Shown piece by piece: positions 32,097-40,997 of a DNA stretch of 64,000 nucleotides. The notes below the pieces were generated by a model, which was not told where the DNA came from, did no database searches, and saw only the letters and a list, made by a program, of their open reading frames with translations. This DNA is from Stutzerimonas stutzeri KOS6 (GTDB lineage Bacteria > Pseudomonadota > Gammaproteobacteria > Pseudomonadales > Pseudomonadaceae), in the NCBI RefSeq assembly GCF_000307775.2, contig NZ_KK020676.1, positions 1,057,487-1,121,486 of the forward strand, written 5' to 3'. Positions within the stretch are counted from its first letter, which is position 1; each line of letters begins with the position of its first letter. Position numbers and translations under genes: made by a program.

Positions 32097-33968
32097 TCAG
32101 TAGCAGGTCGGGCCGGGAGCGTGCGGCTGTGCCGCAATGGCGTGCAGGCGCGGTTCGAAGCGGGGATCGCCGAGCACCTTGAGGTACTCGACCAGCGCCC
32201 AGCGTTCGTGCGGTGCCAGTGCCCGTCCGATCACGCCGTTGCCGCGGCAGCCGGCGCGGAATTCGTGGCCGCGGTTGCTGTTGCCGGTAATCGCGGTGTC
32301 CAGCAGGAAGCCGCCGTCGAAGCGCTCGGTGCGAATACCGGCATAGCGGGGGTCGTACTCGCGGCTGCCCACCCAGAACTGCGCCTGCCGTTCCGCCACT
32401 GGCGACAGCAGCTGGAACAGCGTCGGCACCGAGCCATTGTGCAAAAAGGGCGGCGTCGCCCAGATGCCGTCCAGCGGGCGTGCCTTGTAGCCGCGCAGTT
32501 CCTGCACGCCGATCGGCCGGCCGAAACCGTCGAACGCTGCGCGTTCGTTCTCGCCGATGCCGGCGTCACGGTAGGCGCGCTCTTCGACATAGGCGGTGAT
32601 ATAGGCCAGCCCCTTGGCGCTGGACAGGCTGGCGAGATCGAGCGGGCCGGATGGCGCGCCGTACAGCTGCACGTCCAGACGATCCAGCTGGTGCTGAGTC
32701 CAGCCCAGGCGGGTCAGGTCGAAACGGTGGTCGGCGATATTGTCGGCCGTGGTCGGGTCGGTGCCAACGAAGGCGGTTGGGACCACCTTCATGCGCCATT
32801 CGGGGTTGCGCTCGGCGGCGAAGCGCTTGTCGACCGGCTTGGGCCTGGCGTCGTGGCAATGCGCGCAGTTTTCCCGATACAGCGCGCGGCCGAGGCTGGC
32901 CTGTTCGAGATCGATCGCGCCCAGGATATGTTCCGGCCAACGGGGCGGCGCCAGATGCATGAGGGTGGTTTCCAGCGTATGCAGATCGCGTACGCGAACG
33001 CCCGATGCATAGCGCTCGGCCTCGGCGACGGGCTGGCCGTTCTCGTGCAGCAGCCGCAGCGTGGCGCCGACACCCAGCGCTTCGCCGATATTGCGCGCCA
33101 TCGGCTGCATGGCCGAGCCGTTCCACTGCACCCAGTCGAACTTCCAGATGTCCCACAGATGCGGGTAGCTCACCGGTGCGTTGGCCACGCGGTAGTTCGC
33201 CGGATCGATGGCGTCGCCGAATACGCTGTTGGCGATGCGGCCGAACGCATCGGTACGGCCGAAGCCTTCTTCGGTGGGGTAGAGCCCGCGGTGCCAATCG
33301 TTGTAGGCAGTACCAAGCAGCCGGTCGAGCACCTGCTTGAAGTCGTGGCGCAGCTGGTCATGACCCTGTTCGTAGTCGACGCCCAGTACCTCGTGGGCGA
33401 AGCGGCGGAACTTGAGCGGGTTGTAATAGGTGAAGGCCATGCTCATGCCGAGCGCCTGGCCAAAGGCGCCACCGCGCAGAGTCGGCACGGTGGAAGCCAG
33501 CGAATGCATCGCCGCACCGCCGTCGATACGGATGGTCTGGCCCTGGTAGCGCAGCTCGCCGGTATGGCAGGCCGCGCAGGTCACATCCAGATAGGTGCGA
33601 CCGGTCTCGTCATCCTCGTGGCGGGCAAAACCCACCGGCAGGTTGCCTGGGTTTAGCGCGGTTCCCTGTTGCTTGGGATCGACCAGAAAGCCGAAGCGGG
33701 CCAGGTATTCGGGGGCAGCAAATTTGTCACTGCTGAAAGGCCGCTCCAGAGCGCCGAACCAGTCGTACTCCAGCCCCTTAACCTGGGTGCCCTGTGGCGT
33801 GTAGTAGTAGGTCTGCCGCTGCGTGGCGTCCCACTGCTCCAGATAATGCAGCGCCTCGGGCGCCTCGTACTCGGGCAGGTTTGGATAGGCCACGAAATAC
33901 AGCCCGATCCCTACAGCCAGCACGGCCAACAGCAAGACACCCCGCAGGGCTCGGCGCAGCAATCGCAT
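32097..33968 (-). CDS. Di-haem cytochrome c (cytochrome c peroxidase-related)
   Basis: A 623-residue exported protein with an N-terminal anchor (residues ~8-28). It has two c-type haem motifs, CAACH (131-135) and CAHCH (368-372). The C-terminal segment HERWALVEYLKVLGDPRF resembles the end of di-haem peroxidase domains. AAGGA lies 7 bases upstream of the ATG. Its length is well above classical bacterial cytochrome c peroxidases (~320-350), so peroxidase activity is not assured. Haem attachment requires the Ccm system, not in this window. Co-oriented and nearly adjacent to the catalase-like gene. Confidence 0.82.
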   Translation of the reverse strand: MRLLRRALRGVLLLAVLAVGIGLYFVAYPNLPEYEAPEALHYLEQWDATQRQTYYYTPQGTQVKGLEYDWFGALERPFSSDKFAAPEYLARFGFLVDPKQQGTALNPGNLPVGFARHEDDETGRTYLDVTCAACHTGELRYQGQTIRIDGGAAMHSLASTVPTLRGGAFGQALGMSMAFTYYNPLKFRRFAHEVLGVDYEQGHDQLRHDFKQVLDRLLGTAYNDWHRGLYPTEEGFGRTDAFGRIANSVFGDAIDPANYRVANAPVSYPHLWDIWKFDWVQWNGSAMQPMARNIGEALGVGATLRLLHENGQPVAEAERYASGVRVRDLHTLETTLMHLAPPRWPEHILGAIDLEQASLGRALYRENCAHCHDARPKPVDKRFAAERNPEWRMKVVPTAFVGTDPTTADNIADHRFDLTRLGWTQHQLDRLDVQLYGAPSGPLDLASLSSAKGLAYITAYVEERAYRDAGIGENERAAFDGFGRPIGVQELRGYKARPLDGIWATPPFLHNGSVPTLFQLLSPVAERQAQFWVGSREYDPRYAGIRTERFDGGFLLDTAITGNSNRGHEFRAGCRGNGVIGRALAPHERWALVEYLKVLGDPRFEPRLHAIAAQPHAPGPTCY

Positions 33969-34428
33969 TGGTACATCCTTGTAGCGTTATGGCGGATGCG
34001 CGTTTATGGCAGGGTTGTGCAGTGATGGCAATATGCCCGCTCGCTAATGCTTACGATCGTGGATTCGTTGGACGCAAAGAGAATTTGCATCTTCTAACTA
34101 CTATGAGCCCTTCCGCGTCAAAGCGACCTAACGGATCAATAGCAGCTATATCAAGCGAAGAGGCTGTGACCCCGAGCCAGGTAAAAAATGTTAGTGATTT
34201 GCAAAGGCAAAAGCATGAAGGCAATGCGGCGACAAACAATAATTTTCTACTATGGATAAAAGCCCTGAGTCAGGATCCTCCAGCACATCAGAATCAGCAC
34301 TCTGATTGTATTTTTTTGCTAAAGACGAGAGCCTTAACATGGAAGTAGAATTGACTTCTTAAGTTTTCGTCGTGCGAATTTTTTTAAAGCCTTTCTATTG
34401 AGCCTGCAGCTGCTAAGCTTAACTCAAG
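33969..34428. other. AT-rich non-coding stretch between the immunity gene and the cytochrome gene
   Basis: The first ~80 bases next to the cytochrome start carry its ribosome site and presumably its promoter. From about 34040 the DNA is visibly AT-richer than its surroundings, with A/T runs (e.g. near 34310 and 34376). Small frames here (such as 34051-34239 on the - strand) match nothing I recognise and lack convincing ribosome sites. It could be remnant DNA of earlier immunity genes, but nothing proves it. Confidence 0.5.
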
Positions 34429-34866
34429 TCAATGAGCACTTTGAGGATCCGTGCATTTCATTTCTGAAAACGCCCTGCCCTTGGCCTCGACAGTACACCT
34501 TTGAACATGCTCTCCTGGTTCTTCATTCAGAAGATAGTTAAAATCAAAGCTGACGGCGCTGCCATGAAACTCTATGTTTGAAAAGCCTGCATATGAAAAA
34601 CCATTCGCCAGAGACAGGCCATCCATTTCACAAATATCCTTTCGTTCGACAACAGCCCAGTCGTCCTTAGGGTTTATCAATTCAAGCCTAAGACATGGAT
34701 ATGGCGACTCCGAATTGAACCGCGTATATTTGAATAAAAGACCTTCAGCTCTCTTGGCATTAACTTCTACCGCATACCGATACACATCCGTATCAGCAGC
34801 GGAATAAGCCGGCGCAACGTCTAATGCCAATGCAGCAAGCAACATATTCCAGCGCATACTATTCAT
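34429..34866 (-). CDS. Candidate periplasmic immunity protein of the T6SS effector
   Basis: A 145-residue protein with a signal peptide (MNSMRWNMLLAALALDVAPAYSA). The mature part is mostly beta-like and has four cysteines. AAGG lies 7 bases before the ATG. It overlaps the effector's 3' end by 8 bases and shares its AT-rich composition. I recognise no family. Position, export signal and small size are what is expected of an immunity protein that guards the periplasm against a cell-wall hydrolase, but that role is inferred. Confidence 0.65.
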   Translation of the reverse strand: MNSMRWNMLLAALALDVAPAYSAADTDVYRYAVEVNAKRAEGLLFKYTRFNSESPYPCLRLELINPKDDWAVVERKDICEMDGLSLANGFSYAGFSNIEFHGSAVSFDFNYLLNEEPGEHVQRCTVEAKGRAFSEMKCTDPQSAH

Positions 34867-37189
34867 ATATGTACCTTAATCTTCTTAAGAAACGATCATT
34901 GGGTAGGTTTTGTGGCCAATTTGATCGGTTTTTTATCACGCTGCTAAATTGTGCAAGATCGTTATTCGCCACATATTCCTGAAGTAGGGAGCGAATATTC
35001 GGCGTGTAATCTCCTCGGTAACGCAGGTCCACCAACATGTCCTTTATTTTTGGATGAAGCGCATCCCAATCAGTAGCTCCGTACGCTTCAATAACATCTC
35101 TCTTTTCACATATCCTTCTGACATCCTTCTCCATAAACTCATATACAAAGACAAACAAGTCATGCTGTTGCTTTCTTGTGATAGGTGCAGATCTAATTGC
35201 TGCGCTTGCGGAATTTAAATAATCTCTCGCCATGTTTTTAGTAAGCCCCTTGCTGCCAGACAGCCAAGATAGCAGCGGTTCTGAAATACCGGCGCACTCT
35301 AAATCATCTCTCACATTTGGCTGATGACCGGTGTCATACCCCCGACCTATGGTTACCCCGGAAGCGCCAACCGGAGGCCAGTGGGGAACCCTACTGAAAA
35401 AATGAGAGCCTTCAATATCGTTCCCTTCAGCATCAAATGTTAACTGCCCGCGCGGAACTTTTAGCCACTTAAGGTCATTTTCATCGTCTATGAGACTAAA
35501 GTTCGCCATTAATCCAGTTATCTGAATATGCCACGCTTCCCTGTCATCACTAATATCATGCTGCCCAACCAGTTCACCCCACCAGCTCAACTTCTCGATT
35601 CGCTGCTTTTCTGCTTCCCAAACAAGGTTCGGTTTTCCGGGGTCCTCCGCTAACAAGGGATCAAGCTCATCCCACTTGCCCTTGTTCCAGAACCACTCAC
35701 TTTCGTACTTAGTGATCAATTGCCCGAGCACTTGAGCGTGCCAAGGCCTGGTCAGCGCTGCTTGGATTTCAGCGCTGGTCAATACGCCATCCTTGTCGGT
35801 ATCGGCGATATCGTAGAGTCGAGCGAGCGTTACGATTGGGCCGCCATCGGCCTTGCTGATCTGGGCCCGGTAGTTGTGCTGCTCGTCTGTGCTCAGCAAG
35901 CCTCTGGCATTGAAGGCGTAGGCGAGCTTTTCGACGGGCGCTCCGGTTTCCCCGATGCATTGGAAGCCTTCCCACTCCCACGGGCTGTGGCGAGTAGTGA
36001 TCAGCTCCTGTTCGGCGAGCCAGCCGTCGATGGGATTGCCGTTAGCGTCGGCGAACAGGCCGTCCAACCGCCACCAGTGCATAGTGTTGTGAGCGCCATC
36101 CTTGACCTGGATTTTTCTCGAAGCGGGGAGCCCATCCAACAGTGACTGCGGAATGATCAGGTCGACGCCGATCTGCGTGCCATCGTCGTCCAATTTGGGC
36201 GGGTTCTCGGCATTGATATCGTCCCGGTGCGGAATCAGTTTGCTCGCACCTTTGTAGACCTTGAGCAGGGTTTTCTGGCCGTCCGGCAAGCGGCTCGCCC
36301 AGACGCGACTCCGGGCGATGAACGCGGGCACATCGTCGCAGCTGAACAGTTCGACATGGACCATGTACTGAGCGGCACTGTCGTGATTCTGGTACAGACC
36401 GGGATGGCCAATAAGTTCACCCGCCTTGATCGGCACTGCGCTGTCGAGAACGACGACCTTGCCGCACTCCGCTGGCTCGCTGTGCGGTTTGAGCCAGCTG
36501 GTGGATACATAGCCGGGTAGGTCCTCGTCGTCAGCTGATAAGGCGGGTTGTGCCGTCCCGCTGACCAGGCTGACCAGCTTGCTGAATTCGCCCTCCGCTC
36601 TACCAATGGTGATCTCGGTACCCTTGGACAGCGTCGACAGCAGGGTGGCGTGCTTGTTCGGGCCGGCGCGGACATTCAAACCCTGGTTCTGCGTATTAAC
36701 GGTATAGCGCCTGGTCTCCCAGAAAGCGGGGCGCGGAAGGTCCGCTTGTGCCTGGTAGCCTGCCCAGTCCAGCAAATGCATGTACAGGCTATACAGGGAA
36801 AGACTTGGAGGCGTTTGCCCTTCGGCGATGCTGCCGTCAGCGTTCTTCAGTGGCGGCGGCTGCAGGCTGTGCTTGACCAGAACGAACCCCGTGGAAAAGG
36901 GCGCTCGTTTGACCAGGGGAATGTCGTCGGTGAATTCGCTGACCGGGTAGCGCTCGTCGATGCGGTAGGCAATTACTTCTCCGTCGGCGATACAGCGCAC
37001 GCTCGACTGGTCGAATGCAGCGGCCGTGCCTTCGTCGAAGTGGACGCCCCCATGCCATAAGCCGTTCTCGCCGGTGGGGTAGAACCCGCCCTTGGCCTGG
37101 GCCATATGCGTAAGCAGCTGCAGCGGATTGTGGCTGCTGTCCTTGCTGGGAAACGGGTATGCCCAGCTGATCGGTTTGGATTCGTTCAT
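34859..37189 (-). CDS. Modular T6SS cell-wall hydrolase effector (M23-like, SH3b, EF-hand, pesticin-like lysozyme)
   Basis: A 776-residue protein with no signal peptide, 53 bases after vgrG. Modules in order: an M23-like region with LWHGGVHFDEG (H46, H50, D52), the strand VRCIADGEVIAY and LYSLYMHL; an SH3b-like stretch (about 160-235, LNVRAGPN); a connector; an EF-hand DTDKDGVLTSAEI (about 460); and a C-terminal muramidase-like domain with SGVTIGRGYDTG (about 612-623) and an upstream Glu in IEGSHFF, the T4-lysozyme/pesticin Glu-Thr pattern. It should attack peptidoglycan twice, as described for Aeromonas TseP. The last ~490 codons' worth of GC bias ends near 35700, after which the gene is AT-rich. 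Activity is inferred. Confidence 0.75.
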   Translation of the reverse strand: MNESKPISWAYPFPSKDSSHNPLQLLTHMAQAKGGFYPTGENGLWHGGVHFDEGTAAAFDQSSVRCIADGEVIAYRIDERYPVSEFTDDIPLVKRAPFSTGFVLVKHSLQPPPLKNADGSIAEGQTPPSLSLYSLYMHLLDWAGYQAQADLPRPAFWETRRYTVNTQNQGLNVRAGPNKHATLLSTLSKGTEITIGRAEGEFSKLVSLVSGTAQPALSADDEDLPGYVSTSWLKPHSEPAECGKVVVLDSAVPIKAGELIGHPGLYQNHDSAAQYMVHVELFSCDDVPAFIARSRVWASRLPDGQKTLLKVYKGASKLIPHRDDINAENPPKLDDDGTQIGVDLIIPQSLLDGLPASRKIQVKDGAHNTMHWWRLDGLFADANGNPIDGWLAEQELITTRHSPWEWEGFQCIGETGAPVEKLAYAFNARGLLSTDEQHNYRAQISKADGGPIVTLARLYDIADTDKDGVLTSAEIQAALTRPWHAQVLGQLITKYESEWFWNKGKWDELDPLLAEDPGKPNLVWEAEKQRIEKLSWWGELVGQHDISDDREAWHIQITGLMANFSLIDDENDLKWLKVPRGQLTFDAEGNDIEGSHFFSRVPHWPPVGASGVTIGRGYDTGHQPNVRDDLECAGISEPLLSWLSGSKGLTKNMARDYLNSASAAIRSAPITRKQQHDLFVFVYEFMEKDVRRICEKRDVIEAYGATDWDALHPKIKDMLVDLRYRGDYTPNIRSLLQEYVANNDLAQFSSVIKNRSNWPQNLPNDRFLRRLRYIYE

Positions 37190-37242
37190 GTTCGATGCAT
37201 CCTTGCGTTCGAGCCGGCGGGGCAGCTGGCTCTGTCCTTTTC

Positions 37243-39270
37243 TCAGCCTGAAAAATTGAGCGAGCGCTTGCGTTTGCTGAGCAGGCTGTCCGCCTCACCC
37301 GGCATTGCCTGCTCCAGTAGGCTTCCGGCCTTGTCGCTATCTGCCACTCCCGGCAGCACCGGTGAGTTGATCTTGATCCCCGAGCCCTTGCCCGGTGCGC
37401 CGCCGGCGTTGATTCGCGCCAGCGGTCCGGAGACGGTGATGCCGCCCGGGTCGAGCTTGATGAAGCTGCCGCCGGCCTTGAGGGTCAGCTCGATGCCGGC
37501 TTCGATGACCATTTTCTGCCCGGCCTTGAGGTGGATCTCGCGGCCGGCCTTGGTCAGATGGGCAGTGCCGAGCTTGATGTGCTGGGCCTGGGCGACGGTG
37601 AGGTGGTCGTCGGGTTTGACTTCGACCTTGCGGTCGCCGGCAACGGCCAGGTGCTCCTCGCCGCGGAACTCGCTGTAGCTGTTGGCCTCCACCGTGTCGT
37701 GGCGCTCGTTGCCGACGCGGATCTTCTGGTCGTGCTCGATGTTTTCGTCCCAGTCGCGCTGGGCGTGGAGGTAGATCTGTTCGGCACCCTTGCGGTCTTC
37801 GATGCGCAGCTCGTTGTAGCCGCCACCGCCCGGGCTGCTCAGGGTCTTGAACACCGTGCGGGTCTTGTTGGCCGGCAGGTCGTAGGGAACCTGATGTTCC
37901 TTGTGGTACAGGCAGCCGGTCAGCAGCGGTTGGTCGGGGTCGCCTTCGAGAAAGGTCACCAGCACTTCCATGCCGACCCGCGGGATGGCGATACCGCCAT
38001 AGCGGTCGCCGGCCCAGCTGGAGCTGACGCGCAGCCAGCAGCTGGTCTTGGCGTCGGCCTGGCCGTGGCGATCCCAGTGGAACTGGACCTTCACCCGTCC
38101 GTACTCGTCGCAGTGGATCTCTTCGCCGGCAGGGCCGGTGACCACGGCGGTCTGGCTGCCGAGCACCTTGGGCTTCGGATGGCGAAGGGCGGGGCGGAAA
38201 GGGATGTCCCAGGGCGTGGCGCTGAAGCGGTTGCGGTAGCCCTGGACGAAGCCGTCGCTGCTATCGACATGGCTGGTGACCGACTCCTCCAACACTTGCG
38301 GCTGCTTGCCTTCATGCAGCACTTCGGTGAGCAGCCAGAGGGCGTTCCATTCCCGGCGCGGGTGTTCGCCGAGCGGGAGGAAATGCCCGCTCGCCAGCTG
38401 CGGCTGGTCGCTGTCGCCCTCGGCCAGACGGTAGTCGTGGCGGTGGCGTTCCAGGGCGCGCTGCGACAGGTGCTTGCCGCGGGCGCGTTCGGTGAAGCGG
38501 CCGGGGTAGTCGTAGTCCTCGAGATCCGGCTGGAAATCGCTGTGGAACGCACCCTCCATGGTCAGGCGCGGCTTCTCGAAATCGTAATCGCGGCGCGTGA
38601 CGCGGCTGGTACGGGTTTCCAGGCGCAGCCCAAAACGCTTGATCACCGGCTGGTCGGCGACCAGGCCGCTGTCCTGCTGATAGGCGGTGGCGGTGAGCTT
38701 CGGGAAGACGGTCTGGTCATCGCCGAAGACCAGTACATGACCGGCCGCGCTGTGCTGGAAGTGGTAGTGAATGCCTTCCTCCTCGCACAGGCGCTGGATG
38801 AAGTGCAGGTCGGATTCGTCGTATTGCACGCAGTACTCGCGCGGCGGGTAGACCACCGGGTCAAGCCCGAAGCGGTAGGCATCGGCCTGAATGCCGTGTT
38901 CCTCGAGTACCTGGGCGATGATCTGCGGCACGCTCAGGTGCTGGAAGATGCGCTGGTTGCTGCGATGGGCGAGATAGGCCAGTTGCGGCACGAGCGTGAG
39001 CCGATAGCGAGTCAGACGTTGGCCCGATTCACCCTGGGCAGCCTGATGTACTAGCCCGTGGATGCCGCTGCCGTCGGGACCGAAGGCCAGGAAGGCCGGG
39101 CGGTGCAGCAGGCTTTCCAGATCCAGGTCGGGGCGCTCGCTGAGCAGTTCCAGGTCGAAGCGATAGGGTTGGCTGATGGCTTCCCGACCACTGAAGGCGA
39201 GAACCTGCAGATCGTGCTCCACGCCTTCGAGCGTCAGGCTGAAATGGGTTTCGTTGGCCGCGTTGAACAT
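37243..39270 (-). CDS. vgrG: T6SS spike protein VgrG (TssI)
   Basis: A 675-residue VgrG. The N-terminal gp27-like part contains SEFVIQRLCEEEG-type sequence (SDLHFIQRLCEEEGIHYHF). The gp5-like OB region has CDEYGRVKVQFHWDRHG and WAGDRYGGIAIPRVGMEVLV, the family hallmarks. A DUF2345 beta-helix extension (about residues 470-640) has repeated short strands and ends RKRSLNFSG with no toxic domain. It tips the Hcp tube and probably carries the downstream effector, likely on its beta-helix extension. Confidence 0.95.
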   Translation of the reverse strand: MFNAANETHFSLTLEGVEHDLQVLAFSGREAISQPYRFDLELLSERPDLDLESLLHRPAFLAFGPDGSGIHGLVHQAAQGESGQRLTRYRLTLVPQLAYLAHRSNQRIFQHLSVPQIIAQVLEEHGIQADAYRFGLDPVVYPPREYCVQYDESDLHFIQRLCEEEGIHYHFQHSAAGHVLVFGDDQTVFPKLTATAYQQDSGLVADQPVIKRFGLRLETRTSRVTRRDYDFEKPRLTMEGAFHSDFQPDLEDYDYPGRFTERARGKHLSQRALERHRHDYRLAEGDSDQPQLASGHFLPLGEHPRREWNALWLLTEVLHEGKQPQVLEESVTSHVDSSDGFVQGYRNRFSATPWDIPFRPALRHPKPKVLGSQTAVVTGPAGEEIHCDEYGRVKVQFHWDRHGQADAKTSCWLRVSSSWAGDRYGGIAIPRVGMEVLVTFLEGDPDQPLLTGCLYHKEHQVPYDLPANKTRTVFKTLSSPGGGGYNELRIEDRKGAEQIYLHAQRDWDENIEHDQKIRVGNERHDTVEANSYSEFRGEEHLAVAGDRKVEVKPDDHLTVAQAQHIKLGTAHLTKAGREIHLKAGQKMVIEAGIELTLKAGGSFIKLDPGGITVSGPLARINAGGAPGKGSGIKINSPVLPGVADSDKAGSLLEQAMPGEADSLLSKRKRSLNFSG

Positions 39271-39291
39271 GGGGCTTTCCTTGTCCTGATG

Positions 39292-40269
39292 TCATTCATG
39301 GGAGTGCCTGAACCAGCGCTGCCAGCGGCTCGGTACGGGGCGGCTGAAGGCGTGCAACAGACCCGCCGCATCGATGCTGCGCTGCGCTGCGTCGAATGCC
39401 AGCGCCAGACGCAGTGCCGGCCAGCAGTGCGCGGGCAGTTGAGGCGGCCGTTGCAGCGCGCGGTCCAGTTCCATGGCTTTGGCCTGGCGGGCGCTGAGCC
39501 GGCGAAACGGATGGCTGCCGCTGGCCAGTTCGTAGAGCACGCAGGCCAGCGCGTAGATATCGGCGCTGGTAGTCAGCTCGCCGCCGTCGAGCAGCTCCAG
39601 TGCCGCATAGCGCGGCGTCCAGGCCGCAAAGCGCGTGCGGCACAGGCGCGGCAGACCGGGTAGCAGGCCTTCCAGCGGCTGGCCGAGGCCGTAGTCGAAC
39701 AGGCGCAGGCCGTCCTCGGCGAGCATCACGTTGCTCGGCTTCAGGTCGCCATGCAGCACGCCCAGGCTGTGGGAATAGCTCAGCGCTTCCAGCAGTGGCA
39801 GCGCGATGCCCTGCAGTTCGCTCCAGGCCATGCCCAGCGGGCGTTCGCACAGCAGCTGGTCGAGGGTTGGCCCCTTCAGCAGTTCCAGGGTGATGAAGGC
39901 GCGCTGGCTGGCCGGGTCGATATCGAAGTTGTACAGGCGCACCACATGCCGATGGCTGAGGCGGGTGGTCAGTGCGTACTCGCTGTAGAGCAGCGCGCTG
40001 GCGTCGGGGTATTCGGCGAAATCCTCGCTGAGGGTCTTCAGCGCCACGTAGGGGTCCGGATCGCCGAACTGTTCACGCAGCAGATCGCGGGCGCGATAGA
40101 CCGCACCCATGCCGCCGACGCCGAGCAGACGTTCGATCCGGTAGCGGCCACCGAGCACGTCCGGCAGTTCGCCGGGAACCGCCTTCGGCTCGACCGCTGC
40201 TGGCGTGGCCGCGGTGGACGCCAAGGCAAAGTAGGTGAGGTCGCAGGCCTGCAGTCGCGGTGCGTTCAT
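39292..40269 (-). CDS. stk1: T6SS-associated serine/threonine kinase
   Basis: A 325-residue soluble Hanks-type kinase from MNAPRLQACDL; the longer frame lies in the phosphatase gene. It has the glycine loop GVGGMGAVYRARD, VALK lysine, the catalytic loop VLHGDLKPSNVML (HGD in place of HRD) and DYGLG instead of DFG. No membrane segment is present, unlike PpkA of the H1-T6SS, which fits Stk1 of the P. aeruginosa H2 locus (about the same length). With Stp1 and the FHA protein TagH it should form a phosphorylation switch. Overlaps stp1 by four bases. Confidence 0.87.
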   Translation of the reverse strand: MNAPRLQACDLTYFALASTAATPAAVEPKAVPGELPDVLGGRYRIERLLGVGGMGAVYRARDLLREQFGDPDPYVALKTLSEDFAEYPDASALLYSEYALTTRLSHRHVVRLYNFDIDPASQRAFITLELLKGPTLDQLLCERPLGMAWSELQGIALPLLEALSYSHSLGVLHGDLKPSNVMLAEDGLRLFDYGLGQPLEGLLPGLPRLCRTRFAAWTPRYAALELLDGGELTTSADIYALACVLYELASGSHPFRRLSARQAKAMELDRALQRPPQLPAHCWPALRLALAFDAAQRSIDAAGLLHAFSRPVPSRWQRWFRHSHE

Positions 40270-40997
40270 CGGCGGATCACCACGGCACTGATGTTGTCCC
40301 GCGCCGGCCCCTTCAATGCCTGGCGGAACAGGCGTTCCAGTGCCAGCCGGGTGGATGGCAGGCTGAGTGCCGCACCGAGGGCATCGGCGGACATGCTTTG
40401 ATGAAGCCCGTCGCTGCACAGCAGCAGCGTGTCTCCAGGGAACACGGCGAACTCGAGGATATCCAGCTCCAGCTCTTCACTGGCCCCGATGGCGCGGGTC
40501 AGCGCGTGGGCCGCAGGATGCCTGGCTGCTTGTTCGGGGCTCAGTTGTCGCTCGTCGAGAAACTGCTGCAACAGCGAATGATCCCGCGATAGCTGATAGA
40601 GCCGCCCGCTGCGCCACAGATAACAGCGGCTGTCGCCGGCCCAGACGCACGCCGCACGGTCATCCTCCACGAGCAGGGCGACCACGGTGCTGCCGATCAC
40701 CGGTTCGGGACGTTCGGCGGTGACCGTCAGTTCCTGGCTGAGCCGGCGATTCAGCTCGTGCAGGCAACGCCGCAGCGCCAGCACCCGCTCCGGCAAGTCG
40801 CCGGTTGCGGAAAGGTCAGCCAGCTGCTCGACGATCAGGCGACTGGCCAGCGCGCCGTTCTGGTGCCCGCCCATGCCGTCGGCCACGGCCCACAGCCCGG
40901 CCTGCGGCAGGTCGAGGAAGGCATCCTCGTTGTGCGCCCGCACCTTGCCGGTGTCGGTGCGCGCCGTGCTGCGCCAGCGGCACGCCGTTGCGCTCAT
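40266..40997 (-). CDS. stp1: T6SS-associated PP2C-type protein phosphatase
   Basis: A 243-residue PPM phosphatase from MSATACRW. Metal-binding motifs are RAHNEDAFL, VADGMGGHQNGALAS, LLCSDGLHQSM and DNISAVVIR, all intact. It reverses phosphorylation by the adjacent kinase. The ATG shares one base with the tssM stop (TGATG) and lacks a good ribosome site, so translation is probably coupled. Confidence 0.9.
   Translation of the reverse strand: MSATACRWRSTARTDTGKVRAHNEDAFLDLPQAGLWAVADGMGGHQNGALASRLIVEQLADLSATGDLPERVLALRRCLHELNRRLSQELTVTAERPEPVIGSTVVALLVEDDRAACVWAGDSRCYLWRSGRLYQLSRDHSLLQQFLDERQLSPEQAARHPAAHALTRAIGASEELELDILEFAVFPGDTLLLCSDGLHQSMSADALGAALSLPSTRLALERLFRQALKGPARDNISAVVIRR

Noticed and set aside
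33794..34348. 184-codon + strand frame across the AT-rich gap
   Set aside because: Starts inside the cytochrome gene, no ribosome site, mixed composition and no recognisable domain.
37531..39054. 507-codon + strand frame opposite vgrG
   Set aside because: Antisense shadow; VgrG hallmarks are on the - strand.
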